Shown here piece after piece: positions 27,769 to 37,497 of a stretch of 64,000 nt of DNA; the stretch's first letter is position 1; the number at the start of each line of letters is the position of its first letter. The DNA is from Streptococcus sanguinis (GTDB taxonomy: Bacteria; Bacillota; Bacilli; Lactobacillales; Streptococcaceae): NCBI RefSeq assembly GCF_001078705.1, contig NZ_CDMW01000001.1:861541-925540 (forward strand), given 5' to 3'. Made by a program: the position numbers and the translations under genes. Below the pieces are notes generated by a model. It had not been told where the DNA came from and searched no databases. It saw only the letters and a program-made list of their open reading frames with translations.

Positions 27769-30264
27769 ATGAAAGAACTATGGCTGGAAAAAGAGCCTTC
27801 GGCTGTCTATGGCGGTAAAATCAATCAGTTAATCAGTCTCTGGCAGCTGGGGCTTTCAGTTCCTAAGGGTTTGATTTTGCCTGCGGACCAAGTAATGGCT
27901 TGGCTAAGAGCGGCTCTGCTAGAATATTCAAAACAGGGACTTGAAGAGTTAATCAAACTGGGCAAGGAGGAAATTGCGGAGCGTCTGCAGCAATATCCTT
28001 TGGAGTCAGCTTGGCTACAGGAGTTAGCAGCTTTTTGTCAGAAAAATCAAGTTTATATCGTTCGCAGCAGTGCCCTTTTAGAAGACGGACAGGCCATGTC
28101 ATTTGCCGGTCAATATGACTCGATTGGCGACTGCCGGACACTGTCAGAAATTGAGCAGGGCATTCGTTCTTGTCTGCTTTCCCTCTTTAATCCAGAAGCC
28201 TTGGCCTACTGGCAACGTCAGGGTATGGCAGAGCAAGATTTTGCCATGGCAGTACTGATTCAAGAGCAGATAGAGCCTGACTTCAGCGGCGTCTGCTTTT
28301 CCCTAGACGTAGCGACTAACCAGGACCAAACCATGCTGTTGGAGTATGTAAAAGGCTCAGCTGAGAGCTTGGTTAGCGGTCAAGTTAATCCTGAGCAGCT
28401 GACTCTTTCTTGGTACAAGCCTGACTGGAGGCAGTTTGAGAAAGTTGAAATGCCTCTGGCAGTCTTGCAGAAGCTGCATGCCCAGGTTTTGGAGATTGTA
28501 GCGCATTTTGGTCGACCTATGGATATTGAGTGGTGCGCTGTACAAGAGCAAGTCTATCTGCTGCAGGCTCGGCCCATTACAACAGTACCAACTAAAATCG
28601 ACAGTGGCCGCTGGACAACAGCAAATTTTCGGGATGGAGGCGTGGCGGCTCAGCCCTGTCCAAACCTGATGTGGAGCCTTTATCGCCACTCTTGGCAAGA
28701 GGCACTCTCCAGCTTTTTGCTGGCAATTGGCCTAGAGCCTGAAGGTGTGATGCCTCCACTGATGCGTCTCCATTATGCTCGGCCTTTCTGGAACTTAGGA
28801 GTGGTCAAGCAAGGTATGGAGCAGATTCCGGGCTATATTGAGCGAGACTTTGATGATGAGCTGGGAGTCAATAAAGACTACCAAGGTCAAGGTTTTACCA
28901 GCAAATTAAGTCCAGCCTTGCTCTTGAATTTCCTGCGGGTAGCGTTAAAAACGCAAAAAGTAACTAAGGCTTTTCTGCATCAGGCGCCAGACAAGCTGCA
29001 AGAGCTGCGTCAGCAATTTATCCGCCTGAATCAAGAAATACGAGAACTAGACGACCAAAGCCCACTGCAGCAGGTCGAGAGTCTTTGGCAGTTGGTGCTA
29101 AATCAGGCTTATTTAGACAGTGAGGGAACTTATTTCTGGCAGGCCTACATCAATACGATCCAGCTGTCTATGAAAAAGACCAATCTCCTCAAATGGCTGA
29201 CGGTTGATGAGTTTTTCCAGCTGATAGCTAAGTTAGGAAATGTTTCTCATACCAAGCCTTTGGCTCGGATGCTGGAAGCTGCGGATCTTATTTTGGCAGA
29301 GGAGAAGCTGTTAGACGACTGGTTGAAGCTATCGATGGAAGAATTGCAGGAACTGACTGCACAATATCCTGAGCGAGCAGATTTCATCAAGATTCAGGAT
29401 CTTCAAAAGGACTTTGGCTATCACTCAGCTCGGGAGCTGGACTTGCGAGTGCCAAGCTACGAAGAAGATGCTCATCAGGTGCTGACAGCGGTTCAGCAGT
29501 TGGTTGCTGATTCAGCGTATTATCAAGCTGCCAAAGCTTCGCTCAGTCCTGTCTCAGAGTCTGAGCTGGATCTGGCTCATCTATCTCGATCCAAGCAGAA
29601 AAAAATTGAAAAAATCAGTCAAGACCTGCGGAACTTGCTCTGGTGGCGAGAGGAGTTCAAGGATATTTCCACGCGCTATTACCACCTCATTCGTCAGATT
29701 AGCCTCAAACTCGGCCGAGCCTATGAAAAGCAAGGCTTTCTGAAAGATTCTCAAGATATTTTTTACATTAAGAAAGAAAGTCTGACTGCCTTTATGGAAG
29801 GGCAAAAGACTGCCGACCAGCTTCAAGAAGAAGCGGCTGATAATCAGCGTTATTGCCAGGCCTATCGGAATTTTGAGCCAGTCGGTGATTTGACCGACAA
29901 AGAGATGAGACTGGAAGAAGTGGCCTATGAGAGTCAGGCTCTGCTGACGGGAATGCCAGCCAGCAGCGGTCAAGTAACCGGTCGGGTTCGAGTTCTCTTG
30001 GATTTGGCTGATATTGAGACGATTGAACCGGGAGAAATTCTTGTCACTCGCTATACAGATACGGGTTGGAGCTATGTTTTCGGTATTCTAGGCGGTCTTG
30101 TGACAGAGTACGGTGGAGTTCTCTGCCATGCCTCCATTGTCGCTCGGGAATGCGGGATTCCAGCTCTGGTCTGCGCTAAGAATGCAACTCAGCTGCTAGA
30201 AACTGGCATGATGGTAACTTTAGATGGAAGAAGAGGAGAAATAAGAATTCATGAAGAAGAATGA
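27769..30264 (+). CDS. PEP-synthase/rifampin-phosphotransferase-like dikinase (first paralogue)
   Basis: 831 aa from the ATG at 27769 (GGGAG upstream). The order is an ATP-grasp PEP/pyruvate-binding domain (GGKINQLISLWQLGLSVPKG; IVRSSALLEDGQAMSFAGQY; ending MDIEWCAVQEQVYLLQARPIT), a divergent middle of about 430 residues, then the swivelling phosphohistidine domain. The active-site histidine is H787 in GGVLCHASIVARECGIPA. This layout (ATP domain, substrate domain, His domain) is that of rifampin phosphotransferase. The PEP/pyruvate barrel of true PpsA is absent, so it should transfer phosphate from ATP to some organic alcohol. Its last 14 bases overlap the next gene. The substrate is unknown. 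Confidence 0.8.
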   Translation: MKELWLEKEPSAVYGGKINQLISLWQLGLSVPKGLILPADQVMAWLRAALLEYSKQGLEELIKLGKEEIAERLQQYPLESAWLQELAAFCQKNQVYIVRSSALLEDGQAMSFAGQYDSIGDCRTLSEIEQGIRSCLLSLFNPEALAYWQRQGMAEQDFAMAVLIQEQIEPDFSGVCFSLDVATNQDQTMLLEYVKGSAESLVSGQVNPEQLTLSWYKPDWRQFEKVEMPLAVLQKLHAQVLEIVAHFGRPMDIEWCAVQEQVYLLQARPITTVPTKIDSGRWTTANFRDGGVAAQPCPNLMWSLYRHSWQEALSSFLLAIGLEPEGVMPPLMRLHYARPFWNLGVVKQGMEQIPGYIERDFDDELGVNKDYQGQGFTSKLSPALLLNFLRVALKTQKVTKAFLHQAPDKLQELRQQFIRLNQEIRELDDQSPLQQVESLWQLVLNQAYLDSEGTYFWQAYINTIQLSMKKTNLLKWLTVDEFFQLIAKLGNVSHTKPLARMLEAADLILAEEKLLDDWLKLSMEELQELTAQYPERADFIKIQDLQKDFGYHSARELDLRVPSYEEDAHQVLTAVQQLVADSAYYQAAKASLSPVSESELDLAHLSRSKQKKIEKISQDLRNLLWWREEFKDISTRYYHLIRQISLKLGRAYEKQGFLKDSQDIFYIKKESLTAFMEGQKTADQLQEEAADNQRYCQAYRNFEPVGDLTDKEMRLEEVAYESQALLTGMPASSGQVTGRVRVLLDLADIETIEPGEILVTRYTDTGWSYVFGILGGLVTEYGGVLCHASIVARECGIPALVCAKNATQLLETGMMVTLDGRRGEIRIHEEE

Positions 30265-30883
30265 ACCTTTGTTTATCGGTGAATACGACAAATCTGTTAT
30301 CCTGACCTATATGGGTGCTGCTTTTGCACTGTTGGCAGTCTATGCCATCATTCAGTCCCAGCTGCGGCTAGCCATGATGGCTTTTATCGTTAGCGGTATC
30401 TGTGACCTCTTTGACGGTGTCGTGGCGCGACGGATGAAGCGGACTGAAAGTCAGAAGCGCTTCGGTATTGAGATTGATTCGCTCTGCGACATGATTAGCT
30501 TTGCGTCTCTTCCGTCTGTTCTCCTCATGACTCAGCTGCCCTTGGGAGCGGCCAATATCATCTTGGCTGTCCTCTATGTCTTAGCTGCAGTTACGCGCTT
30601 GGCTCATTTTAATCGCTTGGCTAAGCATGATGAAGGATCGGGCGCTTATTTTATCGGCTTGCCCGTGACTTACAGTGCCCTATTTTTTCCTCTGACCTAT
30701 CTGGTCTGTCAATGGCTGGCGCCTGGTCTCTTTTCCTGGGTGTGGCTGGGCTTGTCTCTTTTGCTGACCTTCTTATTTGTCTACAACTGCCGAATTCCCA
30801 AGCCAAATAAGCTGGCCTATCTGGTCTTTGCGATTTTAGCTGTTGCAAGTCTGATTGGTCTGGGGGTTCTCCCGCATGGTTAA
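30251..30883 (+). CDS. pssA: CDP-alcohol phosphatidyltransferase, phosphatidylserine synthase-like
   Basis: 210 aa with about six membrane helices. The catalytic CDP-OH-P motif is present as DLFDGVVARR followed by GIEIDSLCD. The spacing between AR and G is 11 residues instead of the usual 8. The continuation SLCDMISFASLPSVLL resembles the 'DSxxDxxSFGxAP' of PssA/archaetidylserine synthases rather than of PgsA or cardiolipin-type enzymes. Its position directly before a phosphatidylserine decarboxylase supports a serine headgroup. It overlaps both neighbours (14 and 8 bases). Confidence 0.82.
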   Translation: MKKNEPLFIGEYDKSVILTYMGAAFALLAVYAIIQSQLRLAMMAFIVSGICDLFDGVVARRMKRTESQKRFGIEIDSLCDMISFASLPSVLLMTQLPLGAANIILAVLYVLAAVTRLAHFNRLAKHDEGSGAYFIGLPVTYSALFFPLTYLVCQWLAPGLFSWVWLGLSLLLTFLFVYNCRIPKPNKLAYLVFAILAVASLIGLGVLPHG

Positions 30884-31748
30884 GGTCTATCAGAGAAGGA
30901 CTGGCCAAGTAGTTGAACCGACAGAATACAAGGCGGGTCTGTTAGACAAGCTTTATGGTACTGCTTGGGGCCGCATCTTGTTGCCTATCTTGACCCGACC
31001 TAGCCTGTCTTATCTTCTGACTTTGAAAGACTACACTCCTTTTTCTCGCAAGAAAATAGCAGCTTTTGTGGAAAATTATCAGCTGGATCTAGCTGACCAT
31101 GAAGATGGCCCCTATTCTTGTTTTGCGGCTTTCTTCCAGCGGAGAATCAAGCCCGCTCTGCGTCCAGTCTGTCCTGACAGTCAAGTCCTGGCAGTGGCAG
31201 ATGCCAAGCTAGAGGCTTTTACCATCAGTCTGGACTTACAGTTGACGATTAAGGGTCAGATTTATACTCTAGCTGACTTACTGCTGGATGAAGAGTTGGT
31301 TCAGTTGTTCAGTGGCGGAACAGCGCTTGTCTATCGCTTGGGAGTAGAAGACCTGCACCGCTATCTGGCTGCTGAATCCGGCAGAATTACCCAAAGACGA
31401 AAAATCAAGGGCCGCCTGCATACGGTCAGGCAAGTAGCCCAGAAGCGGCGCTTGATTTATAAGGAAAATAAAAGAGAATACTGTCTTTTAGATACCGACC
31501 TAGGACCTGTCCTGCAGATGGAAGTAGGGGCACTTCTGGTCGGAAGAATATACAATCACAGTCAGGAGCATTTGGTCAGGGGACAGGAGAAGGGCTGCTT
31601 TGGTCTGGGCGGCTCAACCATCCTTGTCCTCTATCCAGCATGCACGATTCGCTTGGATCAGGATATCCTGACTTACTCAGACCTTGGAATAGAAACCCAG
31701 ATTCAAATGGGTGAAAAGATTGGAGAAAAGCTATGTTTAAACGATTAG
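30876..31748 (+). CDS. psd: Phosphatidylserine decarboxylase
   Basis: 290 aa from the ATG at 30876; the reading frame also opens at TTG 30855. Psd converts a phosphatidylserine-type lipid to the ethanolamine form using a pyruvoyl group generated by self-cleavage. The cleavage motif is present as GLGGST, Ser at residue 247 (the GGST variant of the LGST motif). Other family segments are YTPFSRKKIAAF and FAAFFQRRIKPALRP near the N-terminal third, and a conserved histidine in VEDLHRYLAAESG. Overlaps of 8 and 16 bases with the flanking genes indicate coupling. Such a gene is unexpected in a Streptococcus. Confidence 0.88.
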   Translation: MVKVYQRRTGQVVEPTEYKAGLLDKLYGTAWGRILLPILTRPSLSYLLTLKDYTPFSRKKIAAFVENYQLDLADHEDGPYSCFAAFFQRRIKPALRPVCPDSQVLAVADAKLEAFTISLDLQLTIKGQIYTLADLLLDEELVQLFSGGTALVYRLGVEDLHRYLAAESGRITQRRKIKGRLHTVRQVAQKRRLIYKENKREYCLLDTDLGPVLQMEVGALLVGRIYNHSQEHLVRGQEKGCFGLGGSTILVLYPACTIRLDQDILTYSDLGIETQIQMGEKIGEKLCLND

Positions 31749-32632
31749 CTGTTTATTATAAGGAAATGTTTCCCTTGCTGCCGCGTTTTTTTGTGGCTGC
31801 TATCATGTTTTTTGAGATTTATTTTGTCCTCTTGCTCAATGACGGAGTGACCAAGTTTCACTTTGACCATCAGGAGTTGATCGGAATTTTTACGATTTTT
31901 GTCTTTCTGATGATTCTGCGGATTGCAGATGATTTCAAGGACTACGAGACCGACAGGCGGCTCTTTCCTCATCGAGCTCTGCCATCTGGCCGAGTGAAAA
32001 AGAAGGACCTGGCTATTGCCCTCAGCTTTATCGTAGCTGTATCTGTACTTCTCAATATCCTCTTTATGAACAATATCGGCTGGTTCCTCTTTCTCTATAT
32101 CTACGGAACCCTCATGTCCTTCTGGTTCTTCAAGCGTGACAAGATTCAAAATTCCTTGCCATTAGCTCTAGTGACCCATAATCCGGTCATGATGATTTTG
32201 AATCTCTATACTATCTCCTTTGTCTGCTACAAGTACAATCTGCCTCTCTTGTCCCTGCCGACCGTCTTGCTGGCTTTTACCATGTATTTCCCAAGTCTGA
32301 TCTGGGAAGTCTGCCGCAAGATTCGGGCACCAAAAGACGAGACCGAGTATGTGACTTATTCTAAACTCTTTGGCTACAAAAAAGCTACTCGTTTCATCGA
32401 GGTCGTGACGCTGCTGGATATCTTGACCAATTTCGTTCTCCTTTGGAATATTTCCCGTGTCGGAGTGGTAGTCTTGGTGCTGAATGTCATCTGGATGACC
32501 GTCCAGTTTGAGCAGTTTATCAAGGATCCGACTCGCTTTAATATACGGGAGCGGGTGGAGCGCTATACCTATATCACGGAGACGACCATGGTTCTGTCCG
32601 TTGCTGTTTATCTCTTGATGGGGGTACTTTGA
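31733..32632 (+). CDS. UbiA-superfamily prenyltransferase-like membrane protein
   Basis: 299 aa with about eight or nine membrane helices. The first aspartate-rich motif is RIADDFKDYETDRRLFPHR, matching the (N/D)DxxDxxxD prenyl-diphosphate site and following arginine/histidine of UbiA enzymes. The second site is the less regular EVCRKIRAPKDETEYVTYS. UbiA proteins move a prenyl chain to aromatic or glycerol-phosphate acceptors, the latter being DGGGP synthase of archaeal lipids. Here the acceptor is unknown. GGAG precedes the start, which overlaps psd; its stop overlaps the next ATG (TGATG). Confidence 0.78.
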   Translation: MFKRLAVYYKEMFPLLPRFFVAAIMFFEIYFVLLLNDGVTKFHFDHQELIGIFTIFVFLMILRIADDFKDYETDRRLFPHRALPSGRVKKKDLAIALSFIVAVSVLLNILFMNNIGWFLFLYIYGTLMSFWFFKRDKIQNSLPLALVTHNPVMMILNLYTISFVCYKYNLPLLSLPTVLLAFTMYFPSLIWEVCRKIRAPKDETEYVTYSKLFGYKKATRFIEVVTLLDILTNFVLLWNISRVGVVVLVLNVIWMTVQFEQFIKDPTRFNIRERVERYTYITETTMVLSVAVYLLMGVL

Positions 32633-35115
32633 TGAAAAGAATCAAGCAGACAGGGCTTGACCAGGTTGGAGGCAAGGCCTATCATTTGCTGAAAATGCAG
32701 GCTGCTGGTTTGCCGGTTCCTGATTTTGCAGTGTTTGCTTTTGACTTTTTTCAAAAATCTGCCAGCTTTGCTGACTTGGAGCGGATGGAAGAAGCTTATC
32801 GGTCTGGAGAGTTGGACTTGTCCCAACTCAGTCAGCAATTGCAGGATTGGGCTAAAGAGCAGTTTGCGCAGGAAGATCTGACAGCAGCAAAAAACTGGAT
32901 TCGGCGGGAGTTTTCTCAGAAAGACTGCCGCTTTGCAGTTCGCTCATCAGCAACCATTGAGGATGGGAAGGCCTCATCCTTTGCCGGTCAGTTTGAGAGC
33001 CAACTCAATGTGAAGCCAGATGGACTTAAAGAAGCCATACAAGCGACCTTGCTCTCTCTTTATCAGGAGTCGGCTCTTAGTTATTTATTTGAGCAAGGCC
33101 TGTCTTTAAAACAGTCTCAGATGATTTGTCTTGTGCAGGTCATGCAGGAGGGAGACTTGTCTGGGATTTACTTCACGGCTAATCCTAAGGGCATTTTGAA
33201 CGAGCACATCATTGTCATCGGTCGTGGCTTGGGCAATAAGATTGTGGAGGATAAGATTCCTACAACAATGGTGACGCTCCATCCCAAGGATCAGCTCTTT
33301 TATACAGAGCAGACGGAGGACTCACCAGGCGTATCATTGGAACAACTCGAGGAGTTACAGGCCTTGGCGAGTCAGGTAAGTCAGCTTTTCGGACCTTATA
33401 TGGATATGGAATTTACCTTCGCCAATGGCCAGCTCTATCTTTTGCAAGCACGACCTATTACTACCTTGCCAGAGGGACAGCGGGTTATTCTGGATAACAG
33501 CAACATTGTCGAGAGCTATCCGGGCGTTTCTAGTCCTCTGACCATTAGCTTTATCCAGGAGGCTTATGCCAGCATTTTCCGAAGCCTGGCTCAACGCTTG
33601 GTTGGCAAGGATGCCCCTGAGTTGGCTGCCTATGAAGCCACCTTTCAAAATATGCTGCAGCCGGTCAACAGTCGAGTATATTACCAGATTCAGAGCTGGT
33701 ATCAGCTGCTGCAGCTTTTACCTTTTTCGAAGAAAATTATTCCTATCTGGCAGGATATGCTGGGAGTGAGAGAAACAGAGGTGCCTCAGATGCCGGTGCA
33801 CTTGTCTGCTTTCAAACGCCTGCAAATCATGCTCCGTATCATCCGAGAGTTTTGGACAGCACCCAAGCAAATGCGGCAATTGGAAGAGCAGTTTGCCCAG
33901 ATTCAGCTAGAATACGAAGCAAGCTTTTCTCCCGATGCAGATGCAGAGACCTTGATTGCCTTGGTAAGCAAGCTAAAGGAGGATATTCTGGCTCACTGGG
34001 ACATTACGCTGGTCAATGACCTCTATGCTTTTGTCTATACTGGACTCCTGAAGAAGTCGCGTCGCGGCGGAGCGGTTCAGGCTGAGATTGCGGGAATTGA
34101 GCAGATTGAAAGCATGCGGCCGGCTTTGGCTCTGCAGGCTTTAACAGCTCAGCTGAAAGCAGAAGAAAATGCAGAGATTAGACAGGCTATGGAAACTGAA
34201 AGCCCAGCAGTCTTTCTAAGTCGCCAGCATCCTTTGGTCAAAGAAATAGTCCATTTTATCCATGAATTTGGTGATCGGGCTCCGGAAGAGTTGAAGTTAG
34301 AAACACCAACCTTCCGAACGCACCCAGAGCGTCTGCTCAAGCTCCTGCTGCAAATGTGCCAGCAAGAGGAGAAGAAGTTGGTCCCTCAGAAACTTGAAGA
34401 AGAAGTGCAAAAATCAGGCTGGTGGACGAATTTTCTTCGCAAGCGAGCCATGACTGGTGTTAAATATCGGGAAAGCTCCCGCTTAAACCGAACACGAATC
34501 TACGGCATGATGCGGCAGATTTTCCGAACGCTTGGGCAGCAATTAGCCGAGCAAGGCCACTTAGCTACAGTAGATGATGTTTTTTACCTGACAAAGGAAG
34601 AATTGTTTGAGCTTACCAGAACGCCCAGAGATGTTAGCGGCTTGATAGCCGAGCGTCGAGAGAAGTTGGAGGCTGATAAAGAACTGCCAACCTTTAGTCG
34701 CTATGTTTTTGCTGGAAAGGTCTTTGAGAAATATCTGAAACCGCAAAACCGTACCAGCAGTCATAATACGGGCAATCAAGACTTACAAGGGATTGGCTGC
34801 TCACCTGGCTGCGTCAAGGCTCAGGTTTTGGTCGTGGAAGATGTGCAGGAGATTGAGTCTGCTCAGGACCGGATTATCGTGACCAAGATGACCGATCCGG
34901 GCTGGGTTTATCTTCTGACTCAAGCCAAGGGTGTCATTGCCGAGCAGGGGTCTTTGCTCTCGCACACGGCCATTATTTCCCGCGAGTTAGGTATTCCTTC
35001 CATTGTCAATGTCAGAGGCGCATGCAGTCAGCTGCAAAATGGCGATTGGATTGAGATGGATGGCCTTACTGGCAAGATTCGACTGATCAAGGAGGAAGAC
35101 CATGCTGGAAATTAA
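32632..35115 (+). CDS. PEP-synthase/rifampin-phosphotransferase-like dikinase (second paralogue)
   Basis: 827 aa from the ATG at 32632 (GGGGG about eight bases upstream). Same three-domain order as the first paralogue: ATP-grasp domain (VGGKAYHLLKMQAAGLPVPDF; VRSSATIEDGKASSFAGQF; MEFTFANGQLYLLQARPIT), a middle region of about 430 residues, and the histidine domain with H778 in GSLLSHTAIISRELGIPS. The middle region shares little visible similarity with that of the first copy, so the two probably act on different substrates or on successive steps. It overlaps the final operon gene by 14 bases. Confidence 0.8.
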   Translation: MKRIKQTGLDQVGGKAYHLLKMQAAGLPVPDFAVFAFDFFQKSASFADLERMEEAYRSGELDLSQLSQQLQDWAKEQFAQEDLTAAKNWIRREFSQKDCRFAVRSSATIEDGKASSFAGQFESQLNVKPDGLKEAIQATLLSLYQESALSYLFEQGLSLKQSQMICLVQVMQEGDLSGIYFTANPKGILNEHIIVIGRGLGNKIVEDKIPTTMVTLHPKDQLFYTEQTEDSPGVSLEQLEELQALASQVSQLFGPYMDMEFTFANGQLYLLQARPITTLPEGQRVILDNSNIVESYPGVSSPLTISFIQEAYASIFRSLAQRLVGKDAPELAAYEATFQNMLQPVNSRVYYQIQSWYQLLQLLPFSKKIIPIWQDMLGVRETEVPQMPVHLSAFKRLQIMLRIIREFWTAPKQMRQLEEQFAQIQLEYEASFSPDADAETLIALVSKLKEDILAHWDITLVNDLYAFVYTGLLKKSRRGGAVQAEIAGIEQIESMRPALALQALTAQLKAEENAEIRQAMETESPAVFLSRQHPLVKEIVHFIHEFGDRAPEELKLETPTFRTHPERLLKLLLQMCQQEEKKLVPQKLEEEVQKSGWWTNFLRKRAMTGVKYRESSRLNRTRIYGMMRQIFRTLGQQLAEQGHLATVDDVFYLTKEELFELTRTPRDVSGLIAERREKLEADKELPTFSRYVFAGKVFEKYLKPQNRTSSHNTGNQDLQGIGCSPGCVKAQVLVVEDVQEIESAQDRIIVTKMTDPGWVYLLTQAKGVIAEQGSLLSHTAIISRELGIPSIVNVRGACSQLQNGDWIEMDGLTGKIRLIKEEDHAGN

Positions 35116-36175
35116 ACCAGTCAAACCCAATACTGCAGAGCTGGACGATTTTCTAGCCCTGCCCAAGCAGATTTACCGGCCAGACCACCTCATGCTGTCG
35201 GAAGAGGAAGAGCTGGCTTTGATTGAAGGCAGTCACCCGCTGAGTTGTGACTTAGATACCTATGCCTTTATTGGCTATGAGGACAGTCAGACTTGTATTC
35301 GAGGACTTTTGACCTTTTATTCAGGTGATGAGGCTGCTTACTTGGGATTTTTCGAGTCAATCAATGACCAGAGGATTGCATCTGCTTTTATCAAGCATTT
35401 AGTAGGTTTTGCCCGCAGTCTCGGAGCGATTAAGATAATCGGCCCCGTACAAGCAAGTTTTTGGCTGGGCTATCGAATGCAGCTGACTGGAACAGAGGAG
35501 CTTCCTTTTACTGGAGAACCTCATAATCCAGCCTATTATCCCCAGCTGTGGCAGGCTGCTGGTTTTGAGCTCAAGGAGCGCTATCTATCCAATTTTTATC
35601 CCAAGGTCAGCAATCAAACTCATCAGGATAAGCTAGCTCATCGTTTTGAGTCTTTTGAAGAAGCGGGCTTCACCATTTGCTCTCCCAAAAAGAAAGACTG
35701 GGAAGAAGCCTCGCTGCAGGTTTTTGAGCTCCTCAATCGCCTCTATCAAGATTTTCCGATTTATCGGTCTATTTCCAGTCAGCAGTTCAGTCAGATTTTT
35801 CAGAAATACCAGTACATTCTTGATTTTTCTATGGTTAAGCTGGCCTATAAGGAGGGCAAGCTAGCTGGTTTTCTGATTGCCATGCCGGACTATGGCTCTT
35901 TGGTTTATCAAAAGCTGACTCCTTTTAACCTAGCCAAGCTTTTTTGGACCAAGCGTTTTCCCAAACGTTATACGATTATGTATCTAGGAGTAGATGAGCA
36001 ATTCTTGGGGTTGGGCTCTGCCTTGGCCTATCCGATTTTTAAAGAAGCGCAGAAGCGACAAGCCTCAGCTATTGGAGCCTTGATTCATCAAAAAACAGTC
36101 ACGCGCCACTATGCAGCGGAATTGCTAGGAGACAAGCATGAGTATGGTCTCTTTGAGTTGAATTTGAACTCCTGA
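35102..36175 (+). CDS. GNAT-like acyltransferase
   Basis: 357 aa. The C-terminal half has a GNAT-like acyl-CoA-binding segment (TIMYLGVDEQFLGLGSALAYPIFKEA). The N-terminal half (about 45-150, with FFESINDQRIASAFIKHL and IGPVQASFWLGYRM) looks like a second, degenerate GNAT fold, a double-GNAT layout. The substrate is unknown. RBS AAGGAGGA lies inside the preceding gene. It closes the operon and is followed by a terminator. Confidence 0.65.
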   Translation: MLEIKPVKPNTAELDDFLALPKQIYRPDHLMLSEEEELALIEGSHPLSCDLDTYAFIGYEDSQTCIRGLLTFYSGDEAAYLGFFESINDQRIASAFIKHLVGFARSLGAIKIIGPVQASFWLGYRMQLTGTEELPFTGEPHNPAYYPQLWQAAGFELKERYLSNFYPKVSNQTHQDKLAHRFESFEEAGFTICSPKKKDWEEASLQVFELLNRLYQDFPIYRSISSQQFSQIFQKYQYILDFSMVKLAYKEGKLAGFLIAMPDYGSLVYQKLTPFNLAKLFWTKRFPKRYTIMYLGVDEQFLGLGSALAYPIFKEAQKRQASAIGALIHQKTVTRHYAAELLGDKHEYGLFELNLNS

Positions 36176-36203
36176 CTAACAAAGTAAATCATATTTTAAA
36201 AAG

Positions 36204-36232
36204 CAGATTTTCTAACCGAAGATTTGTTTTTT
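36204..36232 (+). terminator. Terminator of the lipid-like operon
   Basis: CAGATTTTC (36204-36212) pairs with GAAGATTTG (36218-36226, two G-T pairs), followed by TTTTTT. Confidence 0.7.
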
Positions 36233-37497
36233 AATTTTTTTAGTTAAAACTGAACACTATTTTCAGGTTGTTCAAAAACATGATGATTTCAGCCTTCAAA
36301 GATATATTTTTAAGCAAAAGCATTGAATTTTTGTAGGAAATTCTGTAAAATTTTAAGAGATTATTATATGGAGAAAAGGGAATTATTATGGAAAAAAGAA
36401 TCACTGGCGATACGCTCCAGCGTTATTCTTTTAGAAAGTTATCAGTAGGATTGGTTTCCGCCACTATCGGAAGCTTCTTTTTGAGTACCGCAATAGGGGG
36501 AAATATAAGCACGGTTGAGGCTGCAGAAGTCTCAGCCGGCAAAACCGTTCCAGTCCAGTATCACTACGTAGTAGAGTCTGAACTGACTGAAGCTGAGAAG
36601 AATGCAGTTGTTAAGGAGCTTCCAAAGTTTGTGGAAGTAAACTCTGATGCTTATTATCTAGTTTACCGTCCTAAGACCCAGGGACTTTCGGCAAAAAGTT
36701 TGCCAAAGACAGGCTACTCAAGTCTGTGGGAAGCAACTTTTGCAGCTGCTGGGCTGACTTTAGCAGTTTTAGTAATTGCACGAGGTAGAAATGGTAAGCG
36801 ATACCTGTCTTCTATTTTGCTGGTGACGGGTCTAGGATCTATTCTCCTAGCTCCTTCTGTATTTGCAGTGACCAATATTGAATTAGCCGCCTACAATCAA
36901 AGGCTGAATTTGACAGTGGGAGATAAGCTGCCGGAGCCTTTAGAGATTGCTGGTTTCGAATATGTTGGCTATCTGAAAAGCGGTGAACAGGGCAAGGAGA
37001 ACGCAGCAGGAAGTCATCAGCTTCCTACGGCACAAAAGGACTTGTCAGCTGTTGAAGTCGATCCGCAGGCGGGCAAATCTGCTAGTCTTTCTGGGAATCC
37101 GAGTGCTGCCAACAAGCCAGTATCTACTGAGACAGAGAAACTAACCGAGCAAGAAAAAGAGATTATTGCTGCCAAAGAGCGCGAATTTGCTCGGCTTTCT
37201 CCAGTCACTGAAGTACCAGAACTGGAATTCAAGAGCCAAGAAAGCAGCCAGACCCAAGTCCTGCCTTATCAAACAGAATACCAATATTCAAATGAACTCG
37301 CAGAGGGGCAATCTCAGGTCATTCGTGCAGGTGTCGCTGGTACACGTACTGTCGTCACTCGCAATTATATTGCAGGTAAAGAGATTGTAAAAAGCGAAGT
37401 CGTTTCAGACCAGGTAACTGCAGAGCCAGTTTCGGAAATTGTGTTGGTTGGAACTGCTGCAGTAAAATCTGTTCCAAAAGAAGCGCCAGTGCATCAA

